Below, one piece after another: positions 33,738-45,000 of a stretch of 64,000 bases of DNA. A program made the translations under genes and the position numbers. Positions within the stretch are counted from its first letter, which is position 1. Each line of letters begins with the position of its first letter. Origin of the DNA: Methylomonas sp. (lineage in GTDB: Bacteria; Pseudomonadota; Gammaproteobacteria; Methylococcales; Methylomonadaceae); NCBI GenBank assembly GCA_002928965.1, contig PERU01000001.1, positions 186,001 to 250,000 on the forward strand, in the 5' to 3' direction. The notes under the pieces are model-generated. The model was not told the DNA's origin, ran no database searches, and saw only the letters and a program-made list of their open reading frames with translations.

Positions 33738-36700
33738 TTAGACGAATGGCGATGCCTCGCGCAGCAATTGTTCCAGGTTTTCAATCGATACCGGGCGGCT
33801 GAACAAATATCCCTGATAGTGAGTGCAGCCGAGGTTTTGCAGAATTTGCAGTTGCTCCGTTGTTTCTACCCCTTCGGCAATGACATTCAGATTCAAACTG
33901 GTTGCCATTGCAATAATGGTGCGGACGATCGCTTGATCTTCTTTATCAATGGCAATTTCCCTGATAAATGACTGGTCAATCTTCAGTTGAGACAAGGGTA
34001 ATTTCTTAAGATACTGTAAAGAAGAATATCCGGTTCCAAAGTCGTCCAAGGAAAACTGCACACCGATTTCGCCCAAGGTATTCATGATCGCAATGGTATC
34101 TTCGATGTTCTTGATCAAAATACTTTCAGTTAACTCCAGTTTCAATAAGCCGGGGTTAATGGCATGCTGTTGAATACAGGCATGTACTTGCGCGGCGAAA
34201 TCTGACTGGAAAAACTGCTTGGCGCTGACATTCACCGATAGCACCAGTCCCTTGGTCAGTGTGTTTTGTTGCCATAGGGCCAATTGGGCGCAAGCGCAAT
34301 CCAAGACCCACTGCCCAATGGGCAGTATCAAGCCGGTTTCTTCCGTCAAAGGGATGAATTCGGCTGGGGAAATCATGCCCCGTTCGGGATGAAACCAGCG
34401 CAGCAAGGCTTCCGCTCCCTGTGCATGCCCCAAGCTATCCGCCTGAATCTGGTAATACAATTGAAACTGTTGGTTGGCTAACGCCTTGCGCAAGTCGTCT
34501 TCCAGCGATACACGAGCGCTTATCAGTTGCTGCATCTGCGGGTCGAAAAAGCGCAGGGCATTGCGTCCCGAGGTTTTGGCTTGATACATGGCAATATCTG
34601 CGCGTTTCAACAACTCGTCGGAATGCTCGTGGCCGTCGAACAAGGCTATGCCTATGCTGGAGGTGCTTAAATATTCCTGTGTGCCAAGCAGGAAGGGCTG
34701 ATTGGTGGTTGTGAGGATTTTCTGAGCAATGGTTTCGGATTGATTTAATGCCCCATAAGTCAGCTCGCTCAAATCTTCCAGCATGATCACAAATTCGTCG
34801 CCGCCCAGCCGCGCGACAGTATCGTTTTCCCGGACACAGACTTGTAAACGCTCGGCAACCTGTTGCAGTAACAAATCCCCCATATCGTGCCCCAGTGTGT
34901 CGTTGAGTGCCTTGAAGTTATCCAGATCGATAAACAACAGCGCACCTTTTAGGCCGCTGCGATGGCTTGATGTCAAGGCGGATTTCAGGCGTTCCTGAAG
35001 CAGTCGCCGGTTTGGCAGTTGAGTCAGCGGGTCATAAAATGCCAAGCGTTCAATTTCTTCTTCACTGGCTTTTCTGAGGGTAATGTCCGTTAGCGTGCCG
35101 ACAAAATGGGTGATGATGCCCTTGGCATTTCTGACGGCGGCAATTGCCAGATATTCTGGATAGATTTCACCGTTTTTCCGGCGGTTCCAGATTTCTCCCT
35201 CCCAGGTTCCGGTTTTGAGTAAATTGGCCCACATTGCCTCATAAAACCCTTGATCATGCAGTCCCGATTGCAGTAATGCCGGTTTTTTGCCGACGACATC
35301 CGTTGCCGTGTATCCGGTGATACGGGTAAAGGCTTTGTTTACGCGCAGGATGATTTGATTGGCATCAGTGACCATCATGCCTTCCTGGGATTCAAATACG
35401 GTGGCGGCAATACGCAATTGATGTTCGGCCTGTTTGCGCCCCTGAATATCGCGGGTCACGCCGAGATGGACTACTTGCCCGTCGGCTTCCGTCATCGGTA
35501 CCGCATGGGTATCCACCCAGCGTCGACCACCTTTGATACCAATGATTTCATATTCCAGTTGTGCGGTTTCTCCGGCAATGACGCGGTCATGCAGTTCGGC
35601 AAACGCTTCGCGGTGTTCCGGGGCAATCAGATCGAGCACGTGTTGACCAACGGCCTGTTCAATATGATCTGCTTCGATCATCCGCAGGCCAGCCGGATTC
35701 ATCTGAACCAAGCGCCCTTCGGCATCCAGAATCTTGATACATTCCGGTTCATTCTCGATGATGGTGCGCAGACGGGACTCGCTATCTTTCAGTCTGGCTT
35801 CCATCTGCTTGCGCTCGGTTATGTCATTCATCACCACTAGCACATGCATGCCATTGTCGTCATGCGAGCATTGGGTTGTGTGCAGTTCCACGATACGCTG
35901 GTCACCGGTTTTACGGGTGACCGTCCATTCTTCGCCATGCAGATGTTTGCCATTACCTATGCGGGTCATCAGCTCGCTGACCGAATTATTCAGGTCGGGA
36001 TCAAGAACCAACAACGGCTGCCAACCCAAACGGTTGATTTCCTCAAGACTGTACCCGGTGAGATGTTCCATGCTCCGGTTCCATACGGTGAAGCGGACAT
36101 AAGGCGCTTCGTTAATTGCATGACAAACCGCGATGCCGTTGATTTCGGCATCGATGATGGATTGGGTAAACACCAACTGTTCCGACAATTGACGTTCCAG
36201 GCGTTTGCGTTCGGTAACATCTTCCTTGATGCCCAAATAGTGACTGATTGTGCCATCGGCCTGATGAACCGGTGAAATCAGCGCCAGTTCGATAAATTCG
36301 CTGCCATCTTTACGTCTGTTGACGAATTCGCCTTTCCAGACTTCACCGGCACGTAATTTGGTCCACATGTCTTGGTAAGTCTGCTGGGGTGTTTTACCGG
36401 AATGCAGAATTTTGGGGTTTTGGCCAATGGCTTCTGTGCGGCTATAACCTGTTGTTTTAACAAAGGCTTCGTTTACAAATTCGATCTTAGAGTCAAGGCC
36501 GGTAATCACGATAGCGGTCGGGCTTTGTTCAATTGCCAGCAGCAACTGTTTTAATGAGGCTTCATCGCGTCTGTGCTCCATGATCTCCCGCATTAAATGC
36601 AACGTGTTGGATGACAGACTTTCATAGATGGACAGAATAATGTCGATTAAGGTTTTAGATGAGCCACTCATTTTGGCAGTGGCGCTGAGCTTGGCATCGG

Positions 36701-37172
36701 CTAGCGACATGCCTTGTTGTTTAGCCAGTACCACCATGGCCAGATAGCGATCCTTTTCCAGGATATGAGATACCAACCAGCGGGTCAGAAATGCCAGCAT
36801 GTCATTGATGATGATTTGTTCCGGTTTGGTGGTGCCATCGCCTCTCAAACGAATCACATTGTCAATAAAATCAGCGTGGGTATCCTGATGGTTTAGTTCC
36901 AGCGTGTCGCCGGGAAAGTGCTCATGCCAAATGGCTTCCTCGGTTTGAAAATGATGAACGGCATAGTCCGATAATTCATCGAAAATGTCGTTCAAAGCAG
37001 GAATATCCGCTTCGAAAGCCACATGACTCGCCAGCAAGTTTAGTAACTGCACCAGCTTGCGATGTTGCTCGTCGATTTGAGTGACACCGGTAATAAAATT
37101 TTCGTTCCAGGGAAATATATCAATCGATTTCACACGGCTTTCCTTATTGAACATGTCATTGAATTCGTGCAA
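33738..37172 (-). CDS. Hemerythrin-PAS-GGDEF-EAL signalling protein
   Basis: The protein has 1,144 residues from the TTG at 37172, or slightly fewer from ATG at 37154. Residues about 15-155 are a bacteriohemerythrin with the di-iron ligand pattern DEQHRKL, HFQTEE, HQDTH and HILEKD. Four PAS/PAC units follow (about 205-700), then GGDEF (RLGGDEFVIML) and EAL (AEALLRWF). EAL catalytic motifs are complete: ELTES, DDFGTGYSS, LKID, EGVE. Both enzymatic halves look active by motif, so net direction is unknown. O2 or redox sensing through hemerythrin is established for related proteins and would suit a methanotroph. No membrane helices are present. Confidence 0.93.
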   Translation of the reverse strand: MHEFNDMFNKESRVKSIDIFPWNENFITGVTQIDEQHRKLVQLLNLLASHVAFEADIPALNDIFDELSDYAVHHFQTEEAIWHEHFPGDTLELNHQDTHADFIDNVIRLRGDGTTKPEQIIINDMLAFLTRWLVSHILEKDRYLAMVVLAKQQGMSLADAKLSATAKMSGSSKTLIDIILSIYESLSSNTLHLMREIMEHRRDEASLKQLLLAIEQSPTAIVITGLDSKIEFVNEAFVKTTGYSRTEAIGQNPKILHSGKTPQQTYQDMWTKLRAGEVWKGEFVNRRKDGSEFIELALISPVHQADGTISHYLGIKEDVTERKRLERQLSEQLVFTQSIIDAEINGIAVCHAINEAPYVRFTVWNRSMEHLTGYSLEEINRLGWQPLLVLDPDLNNSVSELMTRIGNGKHLHGEEWTVTRKTGDQRIVELHTTQCSHDDNGMHVLVVMNDITERKQMEARLKDSESRLRTIIENEPECIKILDAEGRLVQMNPAGLRMIEADHIEQAVGQHVLDLIAPEHREAFAELHDRVIAGETAQLEYEIIGIKGGRRWVDTHAVPMTEADGQVVHLGVTRDIQGRKQAEHQLRIAATVFESQEGMMVTDANQIILRVNKAFTRITGYTATDVVGKKPALLQSGLHDQGFYEAMWANLLKTGTWEGEIWNRRKNGEIYPEYLAIAAVRNAKGIITHFVGTLTDITLRKASEEEIERLAFYDPLTQLPNRRLLQERLKSALTSSHRSGLKGALLFIDLDNFKALNDTLGHDMGDLLLQQVAERLQVCVRENDTVARLGGDEFVIMLEDLSELTYGALNQSETIAQKILTTTNQPFLLGTQEYLSTSSIGIALFDGHEHSDELLKRADIAMYQAKTSGRNALRFFDPQMQQLISARVSLEDDLRKALANQQFQLYYQIQADSLGHAQGAEALLRWFHPERGMISPAEFIPLTEETGLILPIGQWVLDCACAQLALWQQNTLTKGLVLSVNVSAKQFFQSDFAAQVHACIQQHAINPGLLKLELTESILIKNIEDTIAIMNTLGEIGVQFSLDDFGTGYSSLQYLKKLPLSQLKIDQSFIREIAIDKEDQAIVRTIIAMATSLNLNVIAEGVETTEQLQILQNLGCTHYQGYLFSRPVSIENLEQLLREASPFV

Positions 37173-37529
37173 GCTGATAGAGGCTTGACAGGAATAAAGT
37201 TAACTATGCAAGTCGAAATTATTTTTGGCTTTCACCCGTCGTTTTGAAACAGCCTGTAAAGCTGAAGCAGCTTTAAAATCAGGGGAAAAACTGGCAATCA
37301 TTCTTACAAAAATAGACTAAAAATTATATCGTACTGAAACAAACCGATTTAGAAGCGATGAGAAACCTGACACAGATCAGCCTGTAATGTGTCCGCGTAT
37401 CGCTTAAGAATCCACAAGACTCAAGCCTGATAGCAACCAGATTAAGGGGTGTTTTCTTTAAAAGGCCGGTTTTTTTGTAATCCATTCAGGTCGTGGAAAT
37501 GCCGATATGTTTGGTGGGCACCAGAGGCG
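37173..37529. other. Intergenic spacer
   Basis: No gene is seen. The stretch separates the hemerythrin-GGDEF-EAL gene from the end of the GH30 gene. It contains A/T-rich DNA near 37300-37350 that may hold the promoter of the former. Confidence 0.4.
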
Positions 37530-38903
37530 TCAAATGTGACGCTCCGGCCAGACAAAAGTGGCGACGCTGCCGGCGGGCATTATGGCGGTCGCGCTGCGGC
37601 CTTGATGGACGATGTTAAAGGCTTGCTGTGTCTCTGTGTCATTCAACACGATCAAAACCAGTTGTTTGTCTGTGGTGAGAAACCCTACATTGGCTAAAAG
37701 TGCGCTATGGGTGTGTATGCGAACTGAACCCGGCTTCACCCATTTGGCGGCGTGGGCGATGATGTAGTAGGCCACGTTACGAAAAACCTGCTCGCCATTG
37801 ATGGTCAGTGCGCCGACGCAACGGGCTTCGCCGCCAGCCGTATGCGGGCAGCAGAACGGGTCGGCGGCCAGATTCCATTCCAGAACCAGCCGGCTCCAGT
37901 GGCGGGTTGAACCTATTAGTACATGGCGGATGTGCCAGAGTAAGTCACCGCCAAACTGACCATCCGAGCCGACCCATTGCTCGGTGAAATACAGTTTCAT
38001 CTCAGGATAGGCGGCATGTACCTCCGATAACACGGCAATATCACCGCCGTACAAATGCCAAGCCGAACCGCTTAGATACTGTCTGGCGCCTGCATCGGCA
38101 AATACTTCTAATGGGTACTCTTTAACATCGCAGTTATGATCCCAGCAAAACAATTCCACATCCTGCAAACCTGCTGCCAACAGTGCGGGTCCCAAATAGC
38201 TTTTAATGAACTCAGCCTGATCGGCGGCCTGCATTACCATGCTGGGATCGTTTTTATGATTTAAGGGTTCGTTTTGCGGGGTGATGGCGTGAATGATGAT
38301 GCCGTTATCACGCATGCTGTGCAGGTATTTGACCAGATAGTTTGCGTAAAGCTCGTAGCAAGCCGGTTTGAGTTCTCCGCCGACAAAACTGTGGTTGGTT
38401 TTCATCCAGGGTGGGGCAGACCAAGCTGTGGCGATGATTGTGATATCCGGATTGATCGCCAGGATGTCTTGTAACAGCGGGATCACTTCCTTATCGCCAG
38501 CCTCAATATCGAAGTGCTTTAGCTCGAAATCGGTTTGACCGGGCGCTAAATCGTCATAGGTATAACTGCGTTCGCTTAAATCAGAAGCGCCGATGCTTAA
38601 ACGCAAACAACTGACGCCGATACCATTATCATCTGACAGAAATAATTCGTTTAGCAGGCCTTGCTTGATAGGCTCAGGCAAGCGACTGATCAACATCGCG
38701 CTACCGCCGGTCAATGAAAAGCCGAAGCCTTCCATGGTTTGATAGGGCGTTTGCGCGTCTACAATGATGGTGGGCAGATCGGAAGGATGATTAACAAAAC
38801 TGATGTTTTGAGCTTGCTGGGTCAATACATGCGACTGATCGGCACTGGTCAGCCAGACCTGAATGTCATTAATGTGGAAGTCGGCAGTGGAGGTATTTGA
38901 CAT
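37530..38903 (-). CDS. Glycoside hydrolase family 30
   Basis: The 457-residue protein resembles GH30 (glucosylceramidase/beta-1,6-glucanase). Signature parts are MEGFGFSLTGGSAML near the N-terminus, WSAPPWMKTN, the acid/base Glu in TPQNEPLNH and the nucleophile Glu in LYFTEQWVG. A beta-sandwich C-terminus is suggested by LVLIVLNDTETQQAF. No signal peptide is visible, which is odd for an enzyme acting on extracellular glycans, so it may act in the cytosol on a beta-glucoside. The product specificity is not predictable here. No operon partner is seen. Confidence 0.88.
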   Translation of the reverse strand: MSNTSTADFHINDIQVWLTSADQSHVLTQQAQNISFVNHPSDLPTIIVDAQTPYQTMEGFGFSLTGGSAMLISRLPEPIKQGLLNELFLSDDNGIGVSCLRLSIGASDLSERSYTYDDLAPGQTDFELKHFDIEAGDKEVIPLLQDILAINPDITIIATAWSAPPWMKTNHSFVGGELKPACYELYANYLVKYLHSMRDNGIIIHAITPQNEPLNHKNDPSMVMQAADQAEFIKSYLGPALLAAGLQDVELFCWDHNCDVKEYPLEVFADAGARQYLSGSAWHLYGGDIAVLSEVHAAYPEMKLYFTEQWVGSDGQFGGDLLWHIRHVLIGSTRHWSRLVLEWNLAADPFCCPHTAGGEARCVGALTINGEQVFRNVAYYIIAHAAKWVKPGSVRIHTHSALLANVGFLTTDKQLVLIVLNDTETQQAFNIVHQGRSATAIMPAGSVATFVWPERHI

Positions 38904-39136
38904 GTGGTTCTCTGGTTGGCGCGAGCGAGATTATTTAATTGGGATTTATAAGGCAGTTTTTGCAGATCGGCAACCCTGGGACATGCGAACTGCGGGCATG
39001 CAATTATTGATGGGCATATTGCATGCCTGAGGATGATTTTCTGTTTATTCTCCCACCCAGCGCTATAGTACAATCGCTTTCATGGCTAATGCCCAAAAAC
39101 TCCCCCTTTCCCCTTACACAAGATAGACAGGTTCTA

Positions 39137-40066
39137 ATGATGAAAACGATGGATGACAGAGACGGTTGGATATGGCTGGATGGACAATGGGTTGAATGGC
39201 GTGATGCCAAAGTCCACGTGCTGACTCACACTCTGCACTATGGCTGCGGCGTATTTGAAGGTCTGCGTGCTTATCAAACCGATGCCGGCACCGCGATTTT
39301 CAAACTGGCAGAACATACAGACCGCCTGTATCGCTCGGCGCATATCATGAACATGAAAATGCCGTTCAGTAAAGATGAGATCAATCAGGCTCATCGCGAC
39401 GCAGTGGCCAAAAACAATCTCGATTCTGCGTACATTCGCAGCATGGTGTTCTTTGGTTCCGAGGGTATGGGTTTGCGGGCAGATAACCTGAAAGTGCATG
39501 TGATGATTGCTGCCTGGACTTGGGGCGCCTATCTGGGCGCGGAGAACATGGAGAAGGGCATCCGCATCCGCACGTCGTCTTACACCCGCAACCATGTCAA
39601 CAGCACCATGTGCAAAGCCAAGGCTAACGGTAACTACATTAATTCGATTCTGGCCTTACAGGAGGCTTTGTCCACCGGTTACGACGAAGCGTTGTTACTG
39701 GATCATGAAGGTTTTTGCGCTGAGGGTAGCGGCGAGAATCTGTTCATCGTTCGTAACGGTAAGATTTACACGCCGGAAACGACTTCCGCTTTGGAAGGCA
39801 TTACCCGCGATACCTTGATCACCGTTGCCCGCGAACAAGGCTACGAAGTAATCGAAAAACGTATCACCCGTGACGAAGTCTATGTCGCCGACGAGGCTTT
39901 CTTTACTGGTTCTGCCGCAGAAGTAACGCCGATTCGTCAATATGACAACCGTGACATTGGTTCCGGCAGTCGTGGTCCTGTCACCGAGAAACTGCAAAGC
40001 TTGTATTTTGATTATGTACAAGGTCGCCGCGCCGATCATAAGGAATGGCTGACGCTCGTTTCCTAA
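39137..40066 (+). CDS. ilvE: Branched-chain amino acid aminotransferase
   Basis: The ATG at 39137 gives 309 residues, the usual IlvE length; an upstream frame extension to 39023 is not needed. It is fold-type IV PLP aminotransferase, with HTLHYGCGVFEGLRAY near the N-terminus, the PLP lysine in KAKANGNYINS and the EGSGENLFIV and TGSAAEVTPI signatures. It catalyses the last step of Leu, Ile and Val synthesis. The stop is directly followed by the GTG start of waaF. Confidence 0.95.
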   Translation: MMKTMDDRDGWIWLDGQWVEWRDAKVHVLTHTLHYGCGVFEGLRAYQTDAGTAIFKLAEHTDRLYRSAHIMNMKMPFSKDEINQAHRDAVAKNNLDSAYIRSMVFFGSEGMGLRADNLKVHVMIAAWTWGAYLGAENMEKGIRIRTSSYTRNHVNSTMCKAKANGNYINSILALQEALSTGYDEALLLDHEGFCAEGSGENLFIVRNGKIYTPETTSALEGITRDTLITVAREQGYEVIEKRITRDEVYVADEAFFTGSAAEVTPIRQYDNRDIGSGSRGPVTEKLQSLYFDYVQGRRADHKEWLTLVS

Positions 40067-41071
40067 GTGACTGAGTGGCCTTATAAAATACTGATCATCG
40101 GCCCGTCCTGGGTCGGTGATATGGTGATGGCGCAAAGTCTGTTCATCGCGCTGAAACAACAACATCCCGATTGTCTGGTTGATGTGCTGGCGCCCAGCTG
40201 GTCGCTACAGCTGTTGCAACGTATGCCGGAAGTCAATCAGGCAATTGCCATGCCGTTCGGTCACGGCCAATTTGATCTGCTGGGTCGAGTACGGTTTGGA
40301 CGCAGTCTGCAAGCCTGTCAGTATGATCAAGTTATCGTGTTGCCGAATTCATGGAAATCGGCGCTGATTCCGTTTTTTGCTGGTATTCCAAAACGCACCG
40401 GTTATATCGGCGAAATGCGTTGGGGACTATTGAACGATGCTCGCCAGCTGGATAAGGACCTGTTGACGATGACTGTGCAACGGTTTGTGGCGTTGGCGGA
40501 TGCCGCCGTTTCTGAGTATGAATTTCCAAAGTTGTCGATCACGCTGGCGCAGCAGCACGCAGTCATTGAAAAATTTTCAATTCCTGACAATCAAAAAGTA
40601 CTGGCGCTATGTCCTGGTGCTGAGTTCGGCCCTGCCAAACGCTGGCCCATCGAACATTTTGCCGCCGTGGCTAGGCAAATGGCTGACAAGGGCTGGCAGG
40701 TGTGGCTGATGGGTTCAGATAAAGACCAGCCGGTGACAGCGCAAATCAATGTCTTGTCAAATCAGGTATGCCGTGATTTTGCCGGTCAAACCTCGCTGGC
40801 CGAGGCGGTAGATTTGCTGTCGTTGACAGATGTGGTGATCAGCAATGATTCCGGCTTGATGCATGTCGCAGCGGCTCTGGATAAACCGCTGATTGCGCTT
40901 TATGGCTCTTCTGATCCCGGCTTCACGCCACCCTTGCATGCGGATGCCACAATCATCAATCTCAACCTGGATTGCTCACCGTGCTTTAAACGCGACTGCC
41001 CGTTGGGACATACTAACTGTTTGGTTGGCATTAGACCTGAACAGGTGGTTGCTGCGATTGGCGTAAATTGA
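40067..41071 (+). CDS. waaF: ADP-heptose-LPS heptosyltransferase II
   Basis: The 334-residue GT9 glycosyltransferase starts at GTG 40067, immediately after ilvE. The signatures are IIGPSWVGDMVMAQSL at the N-terminus, CPGAEFGPAKRWP in the middle and DVVISNDSGLMHVAAAL near the C-terminus, with KDPGF-like SSDPGFTPP after it. It adds the second heptose to the LPS inner core. The start of waaC overlaps its stop (TGATG), so the two are coupled. Confidence 0.94.
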   Translation: MTEWPYKILIIGPSWVGDMVMAQSLFIALKQQHPDCLVDVLAPSWSLQLLQRMPEVNQAIAMPFGHGQFDLLGRVRFGRSLQACQYDQVIVLPNSWKSALIPFFAGIPKRTGYIGEMRWGLLNDARQLDKDLLTMTVQRFVALADAAVSEYEFPKLSITLAQQHAVIEKFSIPDNQKVLALCPGAEFGPAKRWPIEHFAAVARQMADKGWQVWLMGSDKDQPVTAQINVLSNQVCRDFAGQTSLAEAVDLLSLTDVVISNDSGLMHVAAALDKPLIALYGSSDPGFTPPLHADATIINLNLDCSPCFKRDCPLGHTNCLVGIRPEQVVAAIGVN

Positions 41072-42072
41072 TGAAAATCGCCATCGTCAAGTTATCTGCC
41101 ATGGGCGACATTGTGCATGCCATGGTGGCGTTGCAGTTTATCAAAGCCGGGTTGCCGGATTGCCAAATCGATTGGGTGGTGGAGCAGGGTTTCGTCGGTG
41201 TTCTGGCCGACAATCCGCATATCGACACTATCTTGCCGGTGAACTTAAAGGCGCTGAAAACCGATAAATTGCGTGTTTTCGAGGAAATTGCCAAGGTGCG
41301 TAATTATGCGCAAAACGGCTATGACTTGGTGATTGATGCCCAAGGGCTGATTAAATCCGCTGTGGTAGCCCGCTTGCTGGCTGCACATTGCGTCGGTTTT
41401 GATAAGGACTCTATCCGCGAAAAATGGGCGGCATTGTTATATGCCCAGTCGATTGCCTACCCATATGATGCCAATACTATCGATCGTAATGTGGCTGTGT
41501 TAACCCAGGCATTGGGTCTAACCGTTACCAGTGAGCAAATCCTGGCCAAGCAGCCCTTTTTATATTTTCGGCCACCACAAATCGAATTGGATGACTATAT
41601 CTCTGACAAACAAGCCAATATAGTGCTGGTGGTCGGCTCGACATGGCCTAGTCGAAATTATCCGCTGGAAAAATATTTGCAGCTTATTTTTCGCCTGGAA
41701 GCTAATTTTCTGATTTGCTGGGGTAACGAAAAAGAGCACTGGATGGCGCAATGGCTGGCCGAACATAGTCTGGCACGGGTTTTACCAAAAATGAGCCTGA
41801 ACGATTTGAAAGCGACCATCGCCAGAGCGGATTTGCTGATCGGCAATGATACCGGCCCTACGCATATGGCTTGGGGATTGAACAAGCCTTCAATAACCCT
41901 GTTTGGACCCACCCCGGTGAGTCGGGTCTATCAAACCGACATCAACAAGGTGTTGAAATCACCGTCCGTGGTTGATCCATTCAAATTAAACAAGCAGGAT
42001 TTTTCGATCAAGCACATTGATGTTGATCAGGTTGTTGCTTTAGCCAAATCCTTGCTTCAAATAGTGTCGTAA
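41071..42072 (+). CDS. waaC: LPS heptosyltransferase I
   Basis: The 333-residue GT9 enzyme starts at ATG 41071, overlapping the waaF stop by one base. N-terminal KIAIVKLSAMGDIVHAMVAL and C-terminal ADLLIGNDTGPTHMAWGL with GPTPVSR are WaaC hallmarks. It adds the first heptose to Kdo. The TTG three bases upstream is a less likely start. It converges with the RND pump gene, with only 3 nt between stops. Confidence 0.94.
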   Translation: MKIAIVKLSAMGDIVHAMVALQFIKAGLPDCQIDWVVEQGFVGVLADNPHIDTILPVNLKALKTDKLRVFEEIAKVRNYAQNGYDLVIDAQGLIKSAVVARLLAAHCVGFDKDSIREKWAALLYAQSIAYPYDANTIDRNVAVLTQALGLTVTSEQILAKQPFLYFRPPQIELDDYISDKQANIVLVVGSTWPSRNYPLEKYLQLIFRLEANFLICWGNEKEHWMAQWLAEHSLARVLPKMSLNDLKATIARADLLIGNDTGPTHMAWGLNKPSITLFGPTPVSRVYQTDINKVLKSPSVVDPFKLNKQDFSIKHIDVDQVVALAKSLLQIVS

Positions 42073-42075
42073 AGT

Positions 42076-45000
42076 TTAAATCCGCTTTATTGAAATTTCG
42101 GACTCAGCAATCTCTGCTTTGGTTTGAAAGACGCGAGTCCAGACCCTTATGCAAGCAGTTTTGAAATCGTCCAGATAAGTATAGGCTACCGGAATCACCA
42201 ACAAACTGAGAAAGGTGGAGGTCACTAGGCCGCCAATCACTGCCACTGCCATTGGGCTCCGGAATGACGAATCGGCATCACCGGCACCCACTGCAATCGG
42301 TAACATGCCGGCACCCATCGCAATAGTTGTCATCACGATGGGTCGGGCGCGTTTATGGCAGGCATCCAACAGCGCCTCCATCCGATTCATGCCATGTTCG
42401 CGACGGGCAACGATGGCGTATTCGACCAATAGTATGGAGTTTTTGGTGGCAATGCCCATCAGCATGACCAGACCAATCAGCGACGGCATGGAGAATGCCT
42501 TGCCGGTCAGCAATAGCGCTACAAAACCGCCGCCGAAAGCCAGCGGCAAAGCCGCCAGGATGGTGATTGGCTGCATAAAATCTTTAAAGAGCAACACCAG
42601 TACAATGAATATGCATAACACGCCGGTCAGCATAGCCAAGCCAAAGCTACTGAATAACTCGCCCATCATTTCTGCATCGCCAATATTGATGCGTTTGACA
42701 CCGGCTGGCAGGTTTTTGATGCTGGGCAGATTTTCTACCGCGGTGGTGACGTCACCTAACGGCAGGTCGGATAATTCGATTTCAAAATTGATATTGCGTG
42801 AGCGATCATAACGATCGATAACTGCCGGCCCACTGGAAAGCTCCAGTTTAGCCACTTGACTGACCATCACAGAGCCAGTTCGGCTTTTTGCGGACGGCAC
42901 GGCCAGTCGTTCCAATACCGCCAGATCCTGTCGTCCGTAAGCGGCGAGTTTAACCACCATCGGCACCTGTCGCTGGGCCAGATTCAGTTTGGACAATGAC
43001 CAATCGTAATCGCCAAGCGTAGCGATACGCAGTGTTTCAGCCAGCGATGCGGTGGTTACCCCCAGGTCTGCTGCGCGGGCAAAATCCGGGCGGACAGCGA
43101 TTTCCGGGCGTACCAGGGCGGCGCTGGAGGCGATGCTGCCCAGGCCGGCAATGCTCCGCAGATCCCGTTCTACATTTCGGGCTGCGGTGTTCAGGGCTTG
43201 CGGATCATCGCCACTCAAAACCAGCACATATTTCTCGCCGGAAGCACCGAGTCCTACTTTAGTGCGCACACCGGGTAATTTTTGCAAGGCCTGACGAATA
43301 TTGTGTTCGATGGCCTGTTTTCGTACCGGTCTATCCTGGCGATTGGCTAAGGTAATCGTCAGCGTGGCCTTGCGCACTTCGCCGCTGCCTTGGTTGCTCG
43401 CCATTGGATCGTTTCCTGCTGAACCGCTGCCGATGGTGGTGTAAACCGTTTTCACATAATCGATACCGGCGATCAATTGTCTGGCCGCTTCGGCAGAGGC
43501 TTTGGTTTGTGCCAGACTGGAACCGGGCGGCAATTCCACAAAAACCTGGGTTTGCGGATTGTCATCAGCCGGGAGAAAGCCAGTCGGCAACAACGGAATC
43601 AATAACAGCGATCCAATGAAAAACGCTGCAGCGCCGCAAATCGTTATTAGTCGATGTTGTAGACACCAGCCTGCCAATTGCATGTAACTGCGCATGATGA
43701 ATCCATCTTTTGACTCCGCATGGCCGGTGTTTTTTAACATATAAGCCGCCATCATCGGCGTCAACATCCTGGCAACAACCAACGAGGCCATCACTGCCAA
43801 TGCAGCCGTCCAGCCAAATTGTTTGAAAAATCGTCCAGGTATTCCACTCATGAATGCAGTGGGTAGAAAGACCGCCACCAGTGCAAAGGTAGTGGCTACC
43901 ACAGCCAGACCGATTTCATCGGCAGCTTCCATTGCCGCTTGATAAGGGGATTTGCCCATTCGCAAATGGCGGACAATATTTTCTACCTCGACGATGGCGT
44001 CGTCGACCAATATGCCGATCACCAGTGATAAAGCCAAAAGTGTTATTACATTCAGCGAGAAGCCTAAATAGTCCATGCCCAGGAATGCGGGAATGACCGA
44101 TAATGGCAGGGCAACTGCGGAAATAAAGGTGGCTCGCCAGTCGCGTAAAAATAGCCAGACCACCAAAACCGCCAGTAGGGCACCTTCATAAAGCATGGTC
44201 ATCGAGCCATGAAACTCTTCTTCTACAGGTTTAACAAAGTTAAAGGCTTCGGTGAATTCGATGTCCGGATTGCTGGCTCGCAATTCAGTCAGGGCATTTT
44301 GTACCCCGGCACCGACCTCGACTTCGCTGGCGCCTCTGCTACGGGTCACTTCGAAACCGACCACCGGATGACCGTTCAGCATGGCTGCCGCGCGGGGTTC
44401 AGCGTAAGTATCGTCAATTTGGGCCACTTGATCCAGCCGAATATGCCGACCGTCTGCCAAAGATAATTGCAACGGCCGCATTTCTTCGACAGACGACACG
44501 TTTGCCAGCGTGCGGACGGGTTGTTCACCACTGCCCAAATCAATGCGGCCACCGGCACTCTCGCGTTGCATTTGCCTTAATTGGCGGGAAATATCCGCCG
44601 CCGTTGCGCCCAGTGCCTGGAGTTTGATCGGGTCCAGTGAAATGGTGATTTCTCGGCTGACACCGCCGACCCGATTCACAGCACCTACGCCGCGCACGGC
44701 CAATAACCGTCTGGCAACGGTGTCTTCAACAAACCATGATAGGGCTTCATCGTCACGTTGTGCGGAACGGACTGTAAAGGCAAAGATTGGCGAACCAGCC
44801 AAATCCAGTTTGGTGACGATCGGGTCGCGCATATCACCTGGTAGATCCGCGCGTACTTTGGAAACAGCGGAGCGCACATCGTCCAGTGCTTCCTGAACCG
44901 GTTTCTCCAGTCTAAATTCCGAAGTAATGGTGACGTTGCCATCCTGTACTTTGCTGGTGATATGTTTCAAGCCTTGTAAGGTGGCGATGGCATTTTCTAT

